Positions 1-6,581 of a stretch of DNA of 21,147 nucleotides are shown piece after piece. The DNA comes from Burkholderiales bacterium (GTDB taxonomy: Bacteria; Pseudomonadota; Gammaproteobacteria; Burkholderiales; Burkholderiaceae_C). Numbering within the stretch: position 1 is the first letter of the stretch; each line of letters starts with the position of its first letter. The stretch is from NCBI GenBank assembly GCA_005793295.1, contig SXSX01000178.1, forward strand, positions 1-21,147. The letters run 5' to 3'. Position numbers and translations under genes: made by a program. The notes under the pieces were generated by a model. That model made no database searches. It worked only from the letters and a program-made list of their open reading frames with translations, and had not been told where the DNA came from.

Positions 1-1
1 C

Positions 2-169
2 GAATCCGACTTTTTGGAACAAGAAGAATGCCTTGCGGGTGCGCCGCGAATTTACGGACAACTGGTCAGCATACTTGGGAAATACAGCAAATTTGCCACT
101 GCGGGAGAAAAAGCCGCTGTTCGCAATACGCCTACTTTACAGCTGCACCCCGCAAATAAAGAGGCTTAA
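2..169 (+). CDS. C-terminal fragment of an unidentified protein (runs off left edge)
   Basis: An open frame enters from the left edge and ends at TAA 167-169, giving 55 residues that begin ESDFLEQEEC and end LQLHPANKEA. The composition is protein-like (IYGQLVSILGKYSKFATAGEKA). Other frames in this stretch read less plausibly. It is convergent with the leftward DUF3429 gene, 31 bases away, with an inverted repeat between them. I do not recognise the family from this tail. There is no membrane segment and one cysteine. It could belong to the photolyase-linked cluster or be unrelated. Confidence 0.5.
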   Translation, partial: ESDFLEQEECLAGAPRIYGQLVSILGKYSKFATAGEKAAVRNTPTLQLHPANKEA

Positions 170-200
170 CTTTTCTCGTGCTGATGCACGAAAAAAAGTT
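168..200. repeat. Imperfect hairpin between convergent genes
   Basis: Arms 168-181 and 186-200 pair around a TGAT loop. The core is CGTGC/GCACG, extended by T-A pairs and an AAC/GTT end with a mismatch and a bulged A. The T residues lie in the 5' arm and the A residues in the 3' arm, so no U-tract follows the hairpin on either strand. It is therefore not a classical intrinsic terminator, though its position between two convergent stop codons suggests it could act as a transcript-end barrier or stabiliser. Confidence 0.45.
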
Positions 201-653
201 CTACACAGCCAGCGCTCCGATCACGCAGCAAGCCGAAGCGACTTTAGTTAAGACAGAGCGCATAGCCAACCAATCTTGGGCACCGAGCCTTGGGTAGACC
301 CGCAAGTCCACCCAAAAACAAACCCAAAGTAAAACGGCCAAGCCCCACAAACCCATCCCTAAGGGCACCAGTAAAGCCAGCCAAGCAAAAAGGCTTGGCG
401 TCACTCCCCAAAGCAAAAAAGGCGTGGTTTGATCGGGCTCCTCCAAGCCGTGCATAGCAAGACCCCAATGAATAGCGCCTAAAAAGCTTGCGATAGTTGC
501 GGCATACGTTAGCAAAGCGTGGGCCAGTTGAAGTCGCAATGGGTCTTGAAAAAACCAAGTCGCAAGGCATAGACAAATAAAAGGGAGTAGCCCCGCATAG
601 CCCAATCGGGGAGCCCACACAGGCGGAATTTGAGACTTTATCTGAAGCGTCAA
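201..653 (-). CDS. DUF3429 family membrane protein
   Basis: The 150-residue product is strongly hydrophobic, with about four to five predicted membrane spans (for example LGYAGLLPFICLCLATW near residues 17-33 and LLTYAATIASFLGAIHWGL near 47-65). The LGYAGLLPF and SFLGAIHWG motifs are typical of the DUF3429 (TMEM69-like) family, whose function is unknown. The start is TTG at 653. A TAA lies two codons upstream in frame, and the next methionine would remove the first membrane span. The TTG overlaps the TGA of the upstream cysteine-rich gene (TTGA), so translation is probably coupled. It appears to be the last gene of the leftward arm of the photolyase-linked cluster. Confidence 0.85.
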   Translation of the reverse strand: MTLQIKSQIPPVWAPRLGYAGLLPFICLCLATWFFQDPLRLQLAHALLTYAATIASFLGAIHWGLAMHGLEEPDQTTPFLLWGVTPSLFAWLALLVPLGMGLWGLAVLLWVCFWVDLRVYPRLGAQDWLAMRSVLTKVASACCVIGALAV

Positions 654-823
654 GTGTTATCTCTTGGCGGTGATGAAGGAGTTGGTTCGTTTCTAACCTC
701 ATCGGCAGGAGTCAAAGCAGGGAGACACATTTTTTCACCATCCCACTGCTGCCCGCACCAACAGCGGCCAGAGTCGTCAATGATACAAGTACCTGTTCCG
801 CAACACCGCTCATCATCTGTCAT
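650..823 (-). CDS. Small cysteine-rich protein (57 aa), unnamed
   Basis: ATG at 823-821 opens a 57-residue frame ending at TGA 652-650. The N-terminal half has the spaced cysteines C7, C8, C13, C21, C23 and C33, in segments reading CCGTGTCII, GRCWCGQQW and EKMC, followed by a Pro/Ser-rich tail. The cysteine spacing suggests a small metal- or cluster-binding fold, but I recognise no named family. Its stop overlaps the TTG start of the DUF3429 gene by TTGA, and it follows the DUF2805 gene by 44 bases, so it sits inside the leftward operon. An in-frame TGA lies just upstream of the start. At this length it is easily missed by ORF-length cut-offs. Confidence 0.7.
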   Translation of the reverse strand: MTDDERCCGTGTCIIDDSGRCWCGQQWDGEKMCLPALTPADEVRNEPTPSSPPRDNT

Positions 824-867
824 AGCCAACTTTCAAAAAATATCTCCATCTATTGGAGTTCTGGAGT

Positions 868-1152
868 TCAGCAGTGAGGGCGACGGTGGTCCGCAATCTT
901 GTTATCTAAGTATGGCATCTCTGGATGTCTCAGCGCCCTGTGTTTAGTCACCCGCCCACGCACACGCATACGCCACATTTTAAAAGAACTGCTTATTAAG
1001 TGGTTTCGCATCAACCAAATCACGTCCGGTTCACTCACACCCCATTGCGACTGGATCGTTTCAAAAGTAGTTCTATCTTCCCAAGCCCGTTGAATAATCA
1101 AAGACAGATCGCCAGGCGAAAGGTGGGCGAATTTGGCTAGTTTGGATCCCAT
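868..1152 (-). CDS. DUF2805 / TIGR03643 family protein
   Basis: The product has 94 residues. LSPGDLSLIIQRAWEDRTTF, then a GVSEPDVIWLMRNHL helix-turn-helix-like segment, then SSSFKMWRMRVRGRVTKH match the TIGR03643 (DUF2805) pattern of a small basic protein often encoded near photolyase/cryptochrome genes. Biochemical function is unknown; the helical, Arg-rich C-terminus could bind nucleic acid (inference). I chose ATG 1152, two bases after the Rrf2-like stop, because GGTGA lies seven bases upstream. A GTG at 1173 would add seven residues and overlap the upstream gene. It is second in the leftward operon. The tail after TKH is slightly longer than I expect for the family. Confidence 0.85.
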   Translation of the reverse strand: MGSKLAKFAHLSPGDLSLIIQRAWEDRTTFETIQSQWGVSEPDVIWLMRNHLISSSFKMWRMRVRGRVTKHRALRHPEMPYLDNKIADHRRPHC

Positions 1153-1154
1153 TT

Positions 1155-1652
1155 TCAAATCACCATATGCCACTGAAAGACAGAATTTGGGGCTTTAGGA
1201 AGCAAGGGCACAGAAAGAGGTTTCAATCGAAACCGGCCTAAGGCCTCCTCAAATAAAGACGGCTCTTGAGGTTCGGCATCCACAAAATCGGCCAAGGTGG
1301 ACCCTTCTAATTCGTCGCGAATGACCGCCTGCAAACCTAGCTCATAGGCGCTTGGCGCAAGATTGGGGTTTTCCAACTCTGAGGGCGCTGACTGAAGGGT
1401 CGTTTCAAACACTTTGGCAACTTCCCACACGCTGATATCAGAAGGCTTTCCCTGAATGTGGTACCCCCCGCCAGGGCCTTTCGCAGCGCTAACGATACCG
1501 CTGAGCTTGAGCGTTTTTAATATGTATTCAAGGTAGGAGACGGAGATCCCTAAATGGGAAGACATCTCGTCGGTTGTAATGTTGCGATGGATTGCGTTTT
1601 TTGCAAGGAAAACACTCACCTCGATCGCGCTGATTGTTTTGTTGGAAATCAC
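1155..1652 (-). CDS. Rrf2-like transcriptional regulator lacking cysteines
   Basis: The 165-residue product has an N-terminal winged helix: SAIEVSVFLAKNA, then the recognition region MSSHLGISVSYLEYILKTLK, then the wing GIVSAAKGPGGGYHI. This is the classic Rrf2 (IscR/NsrR-like) layout. Rrf2 sensors normally coordinate an Fe-S cluster with three cysteines after the wing. This protein has no cysteine, so it must sense something else or act as an apo-repressor. The C-terminal part (from about residue 95) is acidic and not recognised. The start is GTG at 1652 with AGAGG five bases upstream. It is first in the leftward arm and diverges from the MerR gene across 79 bases, so both regulators probably act on the shared promoter region. 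Confidence 0.85.
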   Translation of the reverse strand: MISNKTISAIEVSVFLAKNAIHRNITTDEMSSHLGISVSYLEYILKTLKLSGIVSAAKGPGGGYHIQGKPSDISVWEVAKVFETTLQSAPSELENPNLAPSAYELGLQAVIRDELEGSTLADFVDAEPQEPSLFEEALGRFRLKPLSVPLLPKAPNSVFQWHMVI

Positions 1653-1683
1653 GGAAACCTCTTTTAATGAGTAGAGTTAACCT

Positions 1684-1714
1684 GTATTTTGACGAAATAA
1701 AGTAGTATTTTGAC
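1684..1714. promoter_or_regulatory. Direct repeats GTATTTTGAC x2 in divergent promoter
   Basis: Two exact copies of GTATTTTGAC lie at 1684-1693 and 1705-1714, 21 bp apart, i.e. two helical turns. A third core copy, ATTTTGAC, lies at 1768-1775 at the start of the MerR coding frame. Rightward, each TTGAC could serve as a -35 element: TTGACG (1689-1694) with TAATAA (1715-1720) at a 20-bp spacer, or TTGACT (1710-1715) with CATAAT (1735-1740) at a 19-bp spacer. Long spacers like these are typical of MerR-controlled promoters. The repeats are good operator candidates for the MerR or Rrf2-like protein; which one binds is not shown by the sequence. Confidence 0.6.
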
Positions 1715-1731
1715 TAATAACCAAAAATTAA

Positions 1732-2769
1732 TTGCATAATATCAACTCAAAACCTACTCAATCTAAAATTTTGACATCTACCAACACCCACCCGCTGCAG
1801 TCATACCGCATTGGCGCTGTCTCGCAAACCACCGGCATCCCCGTCTCAACTCTTCGCATTTGGGAAAAACGGTACCAAGCTTTTAGCCCCATTAAATCGC
1901 CAGGCAATCACCGGATATTTGATGAAAGTGACGTTTCCAAAGCATTACTTTTAAAGCAGCTTTCACAGCAAGGCCATGCCATCAGCGCGATCGCTGGAAT
2001 TGACGTTGATCAATTGCGTCGGATCAGCAACCAATCAATCCACCCCAAAGCAAGAGCTCTAAAGAACGCCACGGGTGAAAATCCAACGACTTTCTTGGCC
2101 GTGGTGGGCTTAGGGATGGCCAACCGCATTGAATCCAAAAAATTCATCCAACTATTTCAAGACAGTCCGTTGAAGGTGAGCCATGTGTTTCAAAACGTAG
2201 AAGATGCGCTCAACGTTGAAATCCCTAGCAATGCCAGAGTGTTGCTTGTGAAGGTGAACTCTCTTCAACCTCATGTACAAAAAACGCTACAAGAATTGAA
2301 GAAAAAACACGTCTTTGAGCAGACGATTGTGGTCTACAACTTCGCCACTGAGGCGATGGTACAGGCATTGAAGGGGGCGGGAATTGTTGTTCGCCGCGAG
2401 CCTATCTCCGACACTGAACTGGCGGATCTTCTTCAATCTGTTTTATTCGTTGACTCCACACGCGCCCAAGAATTTGGTACAGACAGCTCCGTCATCACAG
2501 CGCGTAAATTTTCAGAAACCACCCTCAGCCGCGTTGCCTCCATTTCTACCAACGTTCTTTGCGAATGCCCTCGGCATGTCGCAGAGCTCATTTCTCAGTT
2601 GGCGAGTTTTGAGGAATACAGCCAAGAGTGCTTAAACAAGAGCCCTGAAGATGCGCACCTCCATTCCTATTTGCAATCTATTTCTGGATCTGCACGGTGC
2701 TTGTTTGAGAATGCCTTAGAAAAAATTGCAAAGCATGAGGGTATTGACATCAACGAAAGATCCGCATGA
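1732..2769 (+). CDS. MerR-family regulator, LitR/CarH-like architecture with CxCP C-terminal domain
   Basis: Residues 25-95 form a MerR winged helix (YRIGAVSQTTGIPVSTLRIW, then GNHRIFDESDV). Residues 98-235 form an alternating alpha/beta region like the B12-binding fold of LitR/CarH light regulators, but without the DxHxxG cobalamin motif. A C-terminal helical domain starts VLCECPRHVAELI and contains C-x-C plus later cysteines (QECLN, ARCLF). It probably controls this photolyase cluster in response to light or oxidative stress, without using B12 in the usual way (inference). The start is uncertain: TTG 1732 gives 345 residues and has no clear ribosome site; TTG 1771 would begin 13 codons later and keep the whole DNA-binding domain. 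Its stop overlaps the next gene (ATGA). Confidence 0.85.
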   Translation: MHNINSKPTQSKILTSTNTHPLQSYRIGAVSQTTGIPVSTLRIWEKRYQAFSPIKSPGNHRIFDESDVSKALLLKQLSQQGHAISAIAGIDVDQLRRISNQSIHPKARALKNATGENPTTFLAVVGLGMANRIESKKFIQLFQDSPLKVSHVFQNVEDALNVEIPSNARVLLVKVNSLQPHVQKTLQELKKKHVFEQTIVVYNFATEAMVQALKGAGIVVRREPISDTELADLLQSVLFVDSTRAQEFGTDSSVITARKFSETTLSRVASISTNVLCECPRHVAELISQLASFEEYSQECLNKSPEDAHLHSYLQSISGSARCLFENALEKIAKHEGIDINERSA

Positions 2770-3158
2770 GCTCAAATTTATCTGAACGCTATGACCTTAA
2801 CGTTCTTGGAACATCTTTGATCGCTTGCTCTTACGACCCTCTAACAGGCTATTACCGCGATGGTTGCTGTACAACGGATGCGCAGGACCAAGGCAGCCAT
2901 GTGATTTGCGCCATAGTCACTCAGGAATTCTTGGGTTTTTCTCTTTCTCGTGGAAACGACCTGCTGACCCCTCGCCCAGCGTTTCGCTTTTCAGGCTTGA
3001 AACCGGGAGACCGCTGGTGCCTGTGCGCAAGGCGCTGGCTCGAAGCGTTTGAAGCCGGCGTTGCGCCTGCAGTCGTTTTGGCTTCAACCCATGCCAACGC
3101 CCTCGCCTTTGCGTCGCTAGACCAATTGAAATCATGCACTCATGCGCCTTTGCAATAA
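2766..3158 (+). CDS. DUF2237 family protein
   Basis: The 130-residue protein matches DUF2237 along its length: NVLGTSLIACSYDPLTGYYR, then DGCC, GSHVICAIVTQEFL, SRGNDLLTPRPAF, LKPGDRWCLCARRWLEA and a final APAVVLASTHANAL. Conserved cysteines in DGCC and WCLC could bind metal or be redox-active, but the role is unknown. The ATG overlaps the MerR stop codon by four bases, so the two are translationally coupled, and it abuts the DUF2256 gene with no gap. Family members are often neighbours of photolyases, consistent with this position. Confidence 0.9.
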   Translation: MSSNLSERYDLNVLGTSLIACSYDPLTGYYRDGCCTTDAQDQGSHVICAIVTQEFLGFSLSRGNDLLTPRPAFRFSGLKPGDRWCLCARRWLEAFEAGVAPAVVLASTHANALAFASLDQLKSCTHAPLQ

Positions 3159-3320
3159 ATGCCAGAGGCAAGTGTGAATCCTTCCTTCAAAGGCAATAAA
3201 AAATACCCACCCACCAAGCCTTGTAAGCAGTGTGGGCGTGAAATGACGTGGCGAAAAGCATGGGCTAAGAACTGGGAATCTGTTTTGTATTGCTCTGACG
3301 CATGTCGGAAAAAAAGATAG
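3159..3320 (+). CDS. DUF2256 small zinc-ribbon-like protein
   Basis: A 53-residue basic protein starts at the base after the DUF2237 stop and ends at TAG 3320. Residues 20-50 contain KPCKQCGREMTWRKAWAKNW and then VLYCSDACRKKR, i.e. a C-x2-C...C-x3-C treble-clef or zinc-ribbon pattern with the W-x3-W motif typical of DUF2256. Members of this family are repeatedly found beside FeS-type photolyase/cryptochrome genes. A zinc-binding or nucleic-acid-binding accessory role is inference. The tight spacing (0 bases before, 10 after) supports membership of the same transcript. Confidence 0.9.
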   Translation: MPEASVNPSFKGNKKYPPTKPCKQCGREMTWRKAWAKNWESVLYCSDACRKKR

Positions 3321-3330
3321 GTCGGGAATT

Positions 3331-4869
3331 ATGCGAAACCTTGTTATCGTTTTGGGCGATCAGCTGAGTGAAGAGGCATCCGCATTGGTTGACTTCGATC
3401 CTGCACAGGATGCAGTTTGGATGGCGGAGGTCGACGAAGAATCCACGCACATCATTTCCTCAAAACAACGTACAACGCTTTTTCTAAGTGCGATGCGTCA
3501 CTTCGCCCAGGACTTTAAAAAGAAGGGCTGGGCTGTCCATTACAGTGAGATCGATAGCGAAGACAACACGGGGACATTAGATGGGGAATTAGCGAAGACC
3601 ATCAAACTCACAAAACCGAAAAAATTAATCATGACGACGCCTGGAGATTGGCGAGTTCTCCAAAAAATACGTGATCTTTCTCGCGAAACAAATCTAGACC
3701 TAGACATTCGAGACGATACCCATTTTTTTAGCACTGTCCGTGATTTTTCAGATCATGCAGCGTCGCGGAAGCAATTGCGTTTAGAGTTTTTTTACCGCGA
3801 AATGCGGCTGAAAAATGGCATCTTGATGGATGGGAAAAAGCCGATAGGTGGTGCCTGGAATTTTGATGCTGAAAATCGCGAGAGTTTTGGCAAACAGGGG
3901 CCGGGAGAATTGCCCCAACCCAGTCGCTTTGAACCCGGCGCGATTACCAAAGAAGTCATCCAATTGGTCAATCGACGTTTTGCCAGCCATCCGGGATCCA
4001 TCGCTACTTTTGGCTGGCCTGTAAATCGGTTGCAGGCGTTACAAGCCCTTGATGCATTCATTCAACATCGGCTTCCTCATTTTGGGCGTTTTGAGGACGC
4101 TATGTGGGAAGGCGAGGCTTGGTTGTATCACTCGCATCTGTCTTGCGCCTTGAATTTAAAACTCCTGAACCCAAGAGAGGTGGTTGCGGCTGCGTCGCAG
4201 GCATACCAACAAGGACTTGCACCATTGGCTTCCGTTGAAGGCTTTATTCGGCAAATCTTAGGGTGGCGGGAATTTGTTCGTGGCATCTATTGGACTCAGA
4301 TGCCAAGCTACATTGATCGCAACGAAATGAAGGCCACTGCCCCACTCCCCAGTTTCTACTGGACAGGCGCAACCGACATGGCTTGCATGCGGGATGCGAT
4401 TCAACAAACGCTTCAACACGGTTACGCACACCACATCCAACGACTGATGGTCACCGGTTTGTATGCTTTGCTGCTTGGCGTCAAGCCAAAAGAAGTGCAC
4501 GCGTGGTACTTGGGTGTTTATGTGGATGCCGTGGAATGGGTAGAGCTCCCCAATGTGCTTGGCATGAGCCAATTTGCAGACGGAGGGCTCATGTCAAGCA
4601 AGCCGTATATTGCCAGCGGAAAATATATTGATCGCATGAGCAATCACTGCAAAGGGTGCCGTTTTGATCCTGCACAATCGACCGGCGAAACCGCTTGCCC
4701 ATTCACCACCTTATATTGGGATTATCTCGACCGTCACGCCGACCAACTTGCAAAAAATCCGCGTATGCTGATGCAACTTAAAAACCTCAACAGGTTGACG
4801 TCTACCCAGCGAGAGCTCATCACATCCCAAGCAAAATCTTTGAAGGAGTCAGTCCATGCTGAAATATAA
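3331..4869 (+). CDS. phrB: FeS-type bacterial cryptochrome/(6-4) photolyase (PhrB-like)
   Basis: The 512-residue protein belongs to the 'deoxyribodipyrimidine photolyase-related' group, FeS-BCP/CryPro. The N-terminal alpha/beta antenna domain starts RNLVIVLGDQLS; the C-terminal helical domain binds FAD. Four cysteines at 352, 440, 443 and 456 have exactly the spacing of the [4Fe-4S] ligands of Agrobacterium PhrB (350/438/441/454). The HH pair in GYAHHIQRL (367-368) sits where PhrB has its repair-site histidines, and W344, W392 and Y393 align with the PhrB electron-transfer residues as I recall them. By family it should repair (6-4) photoproducts and/or act in blue-light signalling. The ATG follows a GGGA six bases upstream. 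The gene end overlaps the SOUL gene by 14 bases. Confidence 0.95.
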   Translation: MRNLVIVLGDQLSEEASALVDFDPAQDAVWMAEVDEESTHIISSKQRTTLFLSAMRHFAQDFKKKGWAVHYSEIDSEDNTGTLDGELAKTIKLTKPKKLIMTTPGDWRVLQKIRDLSRETNLDLDIRDDTHFFSTVRDFSDHAASRKQLRLEFFYREMRLKNGILMDGKKPIGGAWNFDAENRESFGKQGPGELPQPSRFEPGAITKEVIQLVNRRFASHPGSIATFGWPVNRLQALQALDAFIQHRLPHFGRFEDAMWEGEAWLYHSHLSCALNLKLLNPREVVAAASQAYQQGLAPLASVEGFIRQILGWREFVRGIYWTQMPSYIDRNEMKATAPLPSFYWTGATDMACMRDAIQQTLQHGYAHHIQRLMVTGLYALLLGVKPKEVHAWYLGVYVDAVEWVELPNVLGMSQFADGGLMSSKPYIASGKYIDRMSNHCKGCRFDPAQSTGETACPFTTLYWDYLDRHADQLAKNPRMLMQLKNLNRLTSTQRELITSQAKSLKESVHAEI

Positions 4870-5518
4870 ACTCGCTGCATTGGTATTCACTGTAAGCGCT
4901 CTATGGATTGGACATGCTATGGCTACTGAAGAACCTTCCTACAAAGTTTTAGTCACGGAAAATTCATTTGAGATTCGGCAATACGCCCCGATGCTGATCG
5001 CTGAGACTTTGGTTGAGGGTGATATGGATGAGGCATCAAGCAAAGGCTTTCGACTGATCGCTGATTTTATTTTTGGCAATAACCAAGCTTCAAATTCGCA
5101 GCTCAAGTCAAAAATCGCCATGACTGCGCCAGTGACAGCGGAACCCCAATCGTCCAAAATTGCAATGACAGCGCCCGTCACTTTGGAACCGTCGTCAGCT
5201 GCAATGACTATGCAAACCGCCAACCAATGGCGAATAAGTTTTGTGATGCCAAGCCAGTACACCATGGACACCATCCCAAAACCAAAAAACAACGCCGTTC
5301 GTTTGAAAGAAATTCCAAGTAAGTACTTTGCTGTTCATACCTACTCGGGGTTCAACAACCTCGCCCGGGTTCAAAGCAAGACGGATGAAACATTGGCTTG
5401 GGCCGGAATGCGGTCACTGAAAATGATCGGAACGCCTCAAATTTCCAGGTATGACCCGCCCTGGACTTTGCCTATTTTTCGACGCAATGAAATCATGGTC
5501 GAGATTTCAACGCCCTAA
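4856..5518 (+). CDS. SOUL-family haem-binding protein, secreted
   Basis: The 220-residue product has a signal peptide (LAALVFTVSALWIGHAMA, probable cleavage after AMA at 21-23), so it is predicted periplasmic. The mature part is a SOUL/HBP fold: YKVLVTENSFEIRQYAPML, then a tandem repeat containing SKIAMTAPVT twice, 16 residues apart, then the C-terminal MVEIS strand. Family members bind haem or tetrapyrroles. In this operon a role in handling photosensitising tetrapyrroles is attractive but inferred. AAGGAG lies seven bases before ATG 4856, inside the photolyase gene. It is last in the rightward arm and stops one base from the convergent methionine synthase gene. Confidence 0.93.
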   Translation: MLKYKLAALVFTVSALWIGHAMATEEPSYKVLVTENSFEIRQYAPMLIAETLVEGDMDEASSKGFRLIADFIFGNNQASNSQLKSKIAMTAPVTAEPQSSKIAMTAPVTLEPSSAAMTMQTANQWRISFVMPSQYTMDTIPKPKNNAVRLKEIPSKYFAVHTYSGFNNLARVQSKTDETLAWAGMRSLKMIGTPQISRYDPPWTLPIFRRNEIMVEISTP

Positions 5519-5519
5519 A

Positions 5520-6539
5520 TCAAGCGTAGCGCTGACTCGCCAACTTAGCGCCTTCAGCCAAGGCCTTGAGCTTGCGCTCAGCCACATCACGCGTCATAGG
5601 CGCCAGACCGCAGTTGGTGCAAGCAATCAAACGGTGTTTAGGTACGAACTGCAAAGCGCGGCCAATGGTGTCGGCGATTTGTTCTGGCGTTTCAATTTCT
5701 GCGCTGGCGACATCGATGACCCCGACCATCACGTCTTTGCCTTCAAGCAACTTCATCATTTCCATGGGTACATGCGAATGAAAACATTCCAAACTCACCT
5801 GTTGGATGCTGCTCTTAGCTAACGCTGGGAATACTTTTTCGTACTGACGCCATTCGTCACCCAGCGTTTTTTTCCAGTTGTTGTTGGCTTCTATTCCGTA
5901 GCCGTAACAAATATGAACCGCAGTGGTACAGGTCAAGCCTTGCGCTGCGCGCTCGAGCGCTTTGACACCCCAATCGGCGGCCTCGTCCATATACACATTG
6001 AAGGCAGGCTCATCAAACTGAATGATATCCACGCCATCGGCTTGGAGGGCCAGCGCCTCTTGGTTGAGAAGCTCCGCAAAAGCCATCGCCATTTTGACTT
6101 TGTCGCCATAAAAACGGTCAGCCACGGTATCGACAATCGTCATCGGGCCGGGCAAGGTGAATTTCAGTTTTTTCTTGGTATGGGCCCGCGCCAATTGGGC
6201 CTCAAAGGCATGTACCCGCCCTTTTAAGCGCAACGGGGCAATCACCTGAGGAACCTGGGCATCGTAGCGGTTGTTGCGAATGCCCATGGTGACCTTGTTT
6301 TCAAAGTCGATGCCTTCCACGTGCTCTACAAAGCCATGAACGATATGCTGCCGCGCTTGTTCGCCGTCTCCAATGACATCAATTCCTGCGTCCTCTTGCG
6401 CCTTGATCCACAGCAAGGTGGCGTCGCGCTTAACCTGTAGCAACTCATCACCTTGCGCTTTCCACTGGGGCCACAGTTTTTCTGTTTCTGCAAGCCAAGC
6501 GGGTTTGGGAAGGCTTCCGGCGATTGCGGTAGTGAACAT
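5520..6539 (-). CDS. Short B12-independent methionine synthase (core-MetE / MesD-like)
   Basis: The 339-residue protein corresponds only to the catalytic barrel of MetE. It starts MFTTAIAGSLPKPAWL and contains DGEQARQHIVHGF, LPGPMTIVDT and IIQFDEPAFNVY. Zinc ligands are H209 and C211 (AVHICYGYG), probably E251 (SLECFHSH), and C310 (CTNCGL). The N-terminal folate-binding half of full-length MetE is absent, and the sequence most resembles the Acinetobacter-type MesD proteins that methylate homocysteine without folate as known donor. MesD normally works with MesX (DUF1852); no MesX gene is seen nearby. I chose ATG 6539 because AAGGAG lies five bases upstream; a TTG at 6563 is also in frame. Confidence 0.85.
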   Translation of the reverse strand: MFTTAIAGSLPKPAWLAETEKLWPQWKAQGDELLQVKRDATLLWIKAQEDAGIDVIGDGEQARQHIVHGFVEHVEGIDFENKVTMGIRNNRYDAQVPQVIAPLRLKGRVHAFEAQLARAHTKKKLKFTLPGPMTIVDTVADRFYGDKVKMAMAFAELLNQEALALQADGVDIIQFDEPAFNVYMDEAADWGVKALERAAQGLTCTTAVHICYGYGIEANNNWKKTLGDEWRQYEKVFPALAKSSIQQVSLECFHSHVPMEMMKLLEGKDVMVGVIDVASAEIETPEQIADTIGRALQFVPKHRLIACTNCGLAPMTRDVAERKLKALAEGAKLASQRYA

Positions 6540-6581
6540 CAATACTCCTTGAAGGGGTAGCAAAATGAGACTGCGAAAAAA

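Noticed and set aside
33..251. 72-codon rightward frame at the left edge
   Set aside because: The frame starting at base 2 is open from the edge and more protein-like; this one runs through the hairpin and into the DUF3429 end.
244..702. 152-codon leftward frame overlapping DUF3429
   Set aside because: It is out of frame with the recognisable DUF3429 and Cys-rich proteins and has no family-like motifs.
6090..6100. A further ATTTTGAC match inside the methionine synthase gene
   Set aside because: It is a single coding-region occurrence, about what chance predicts for an 8-mer in this window, and has no paired copy.
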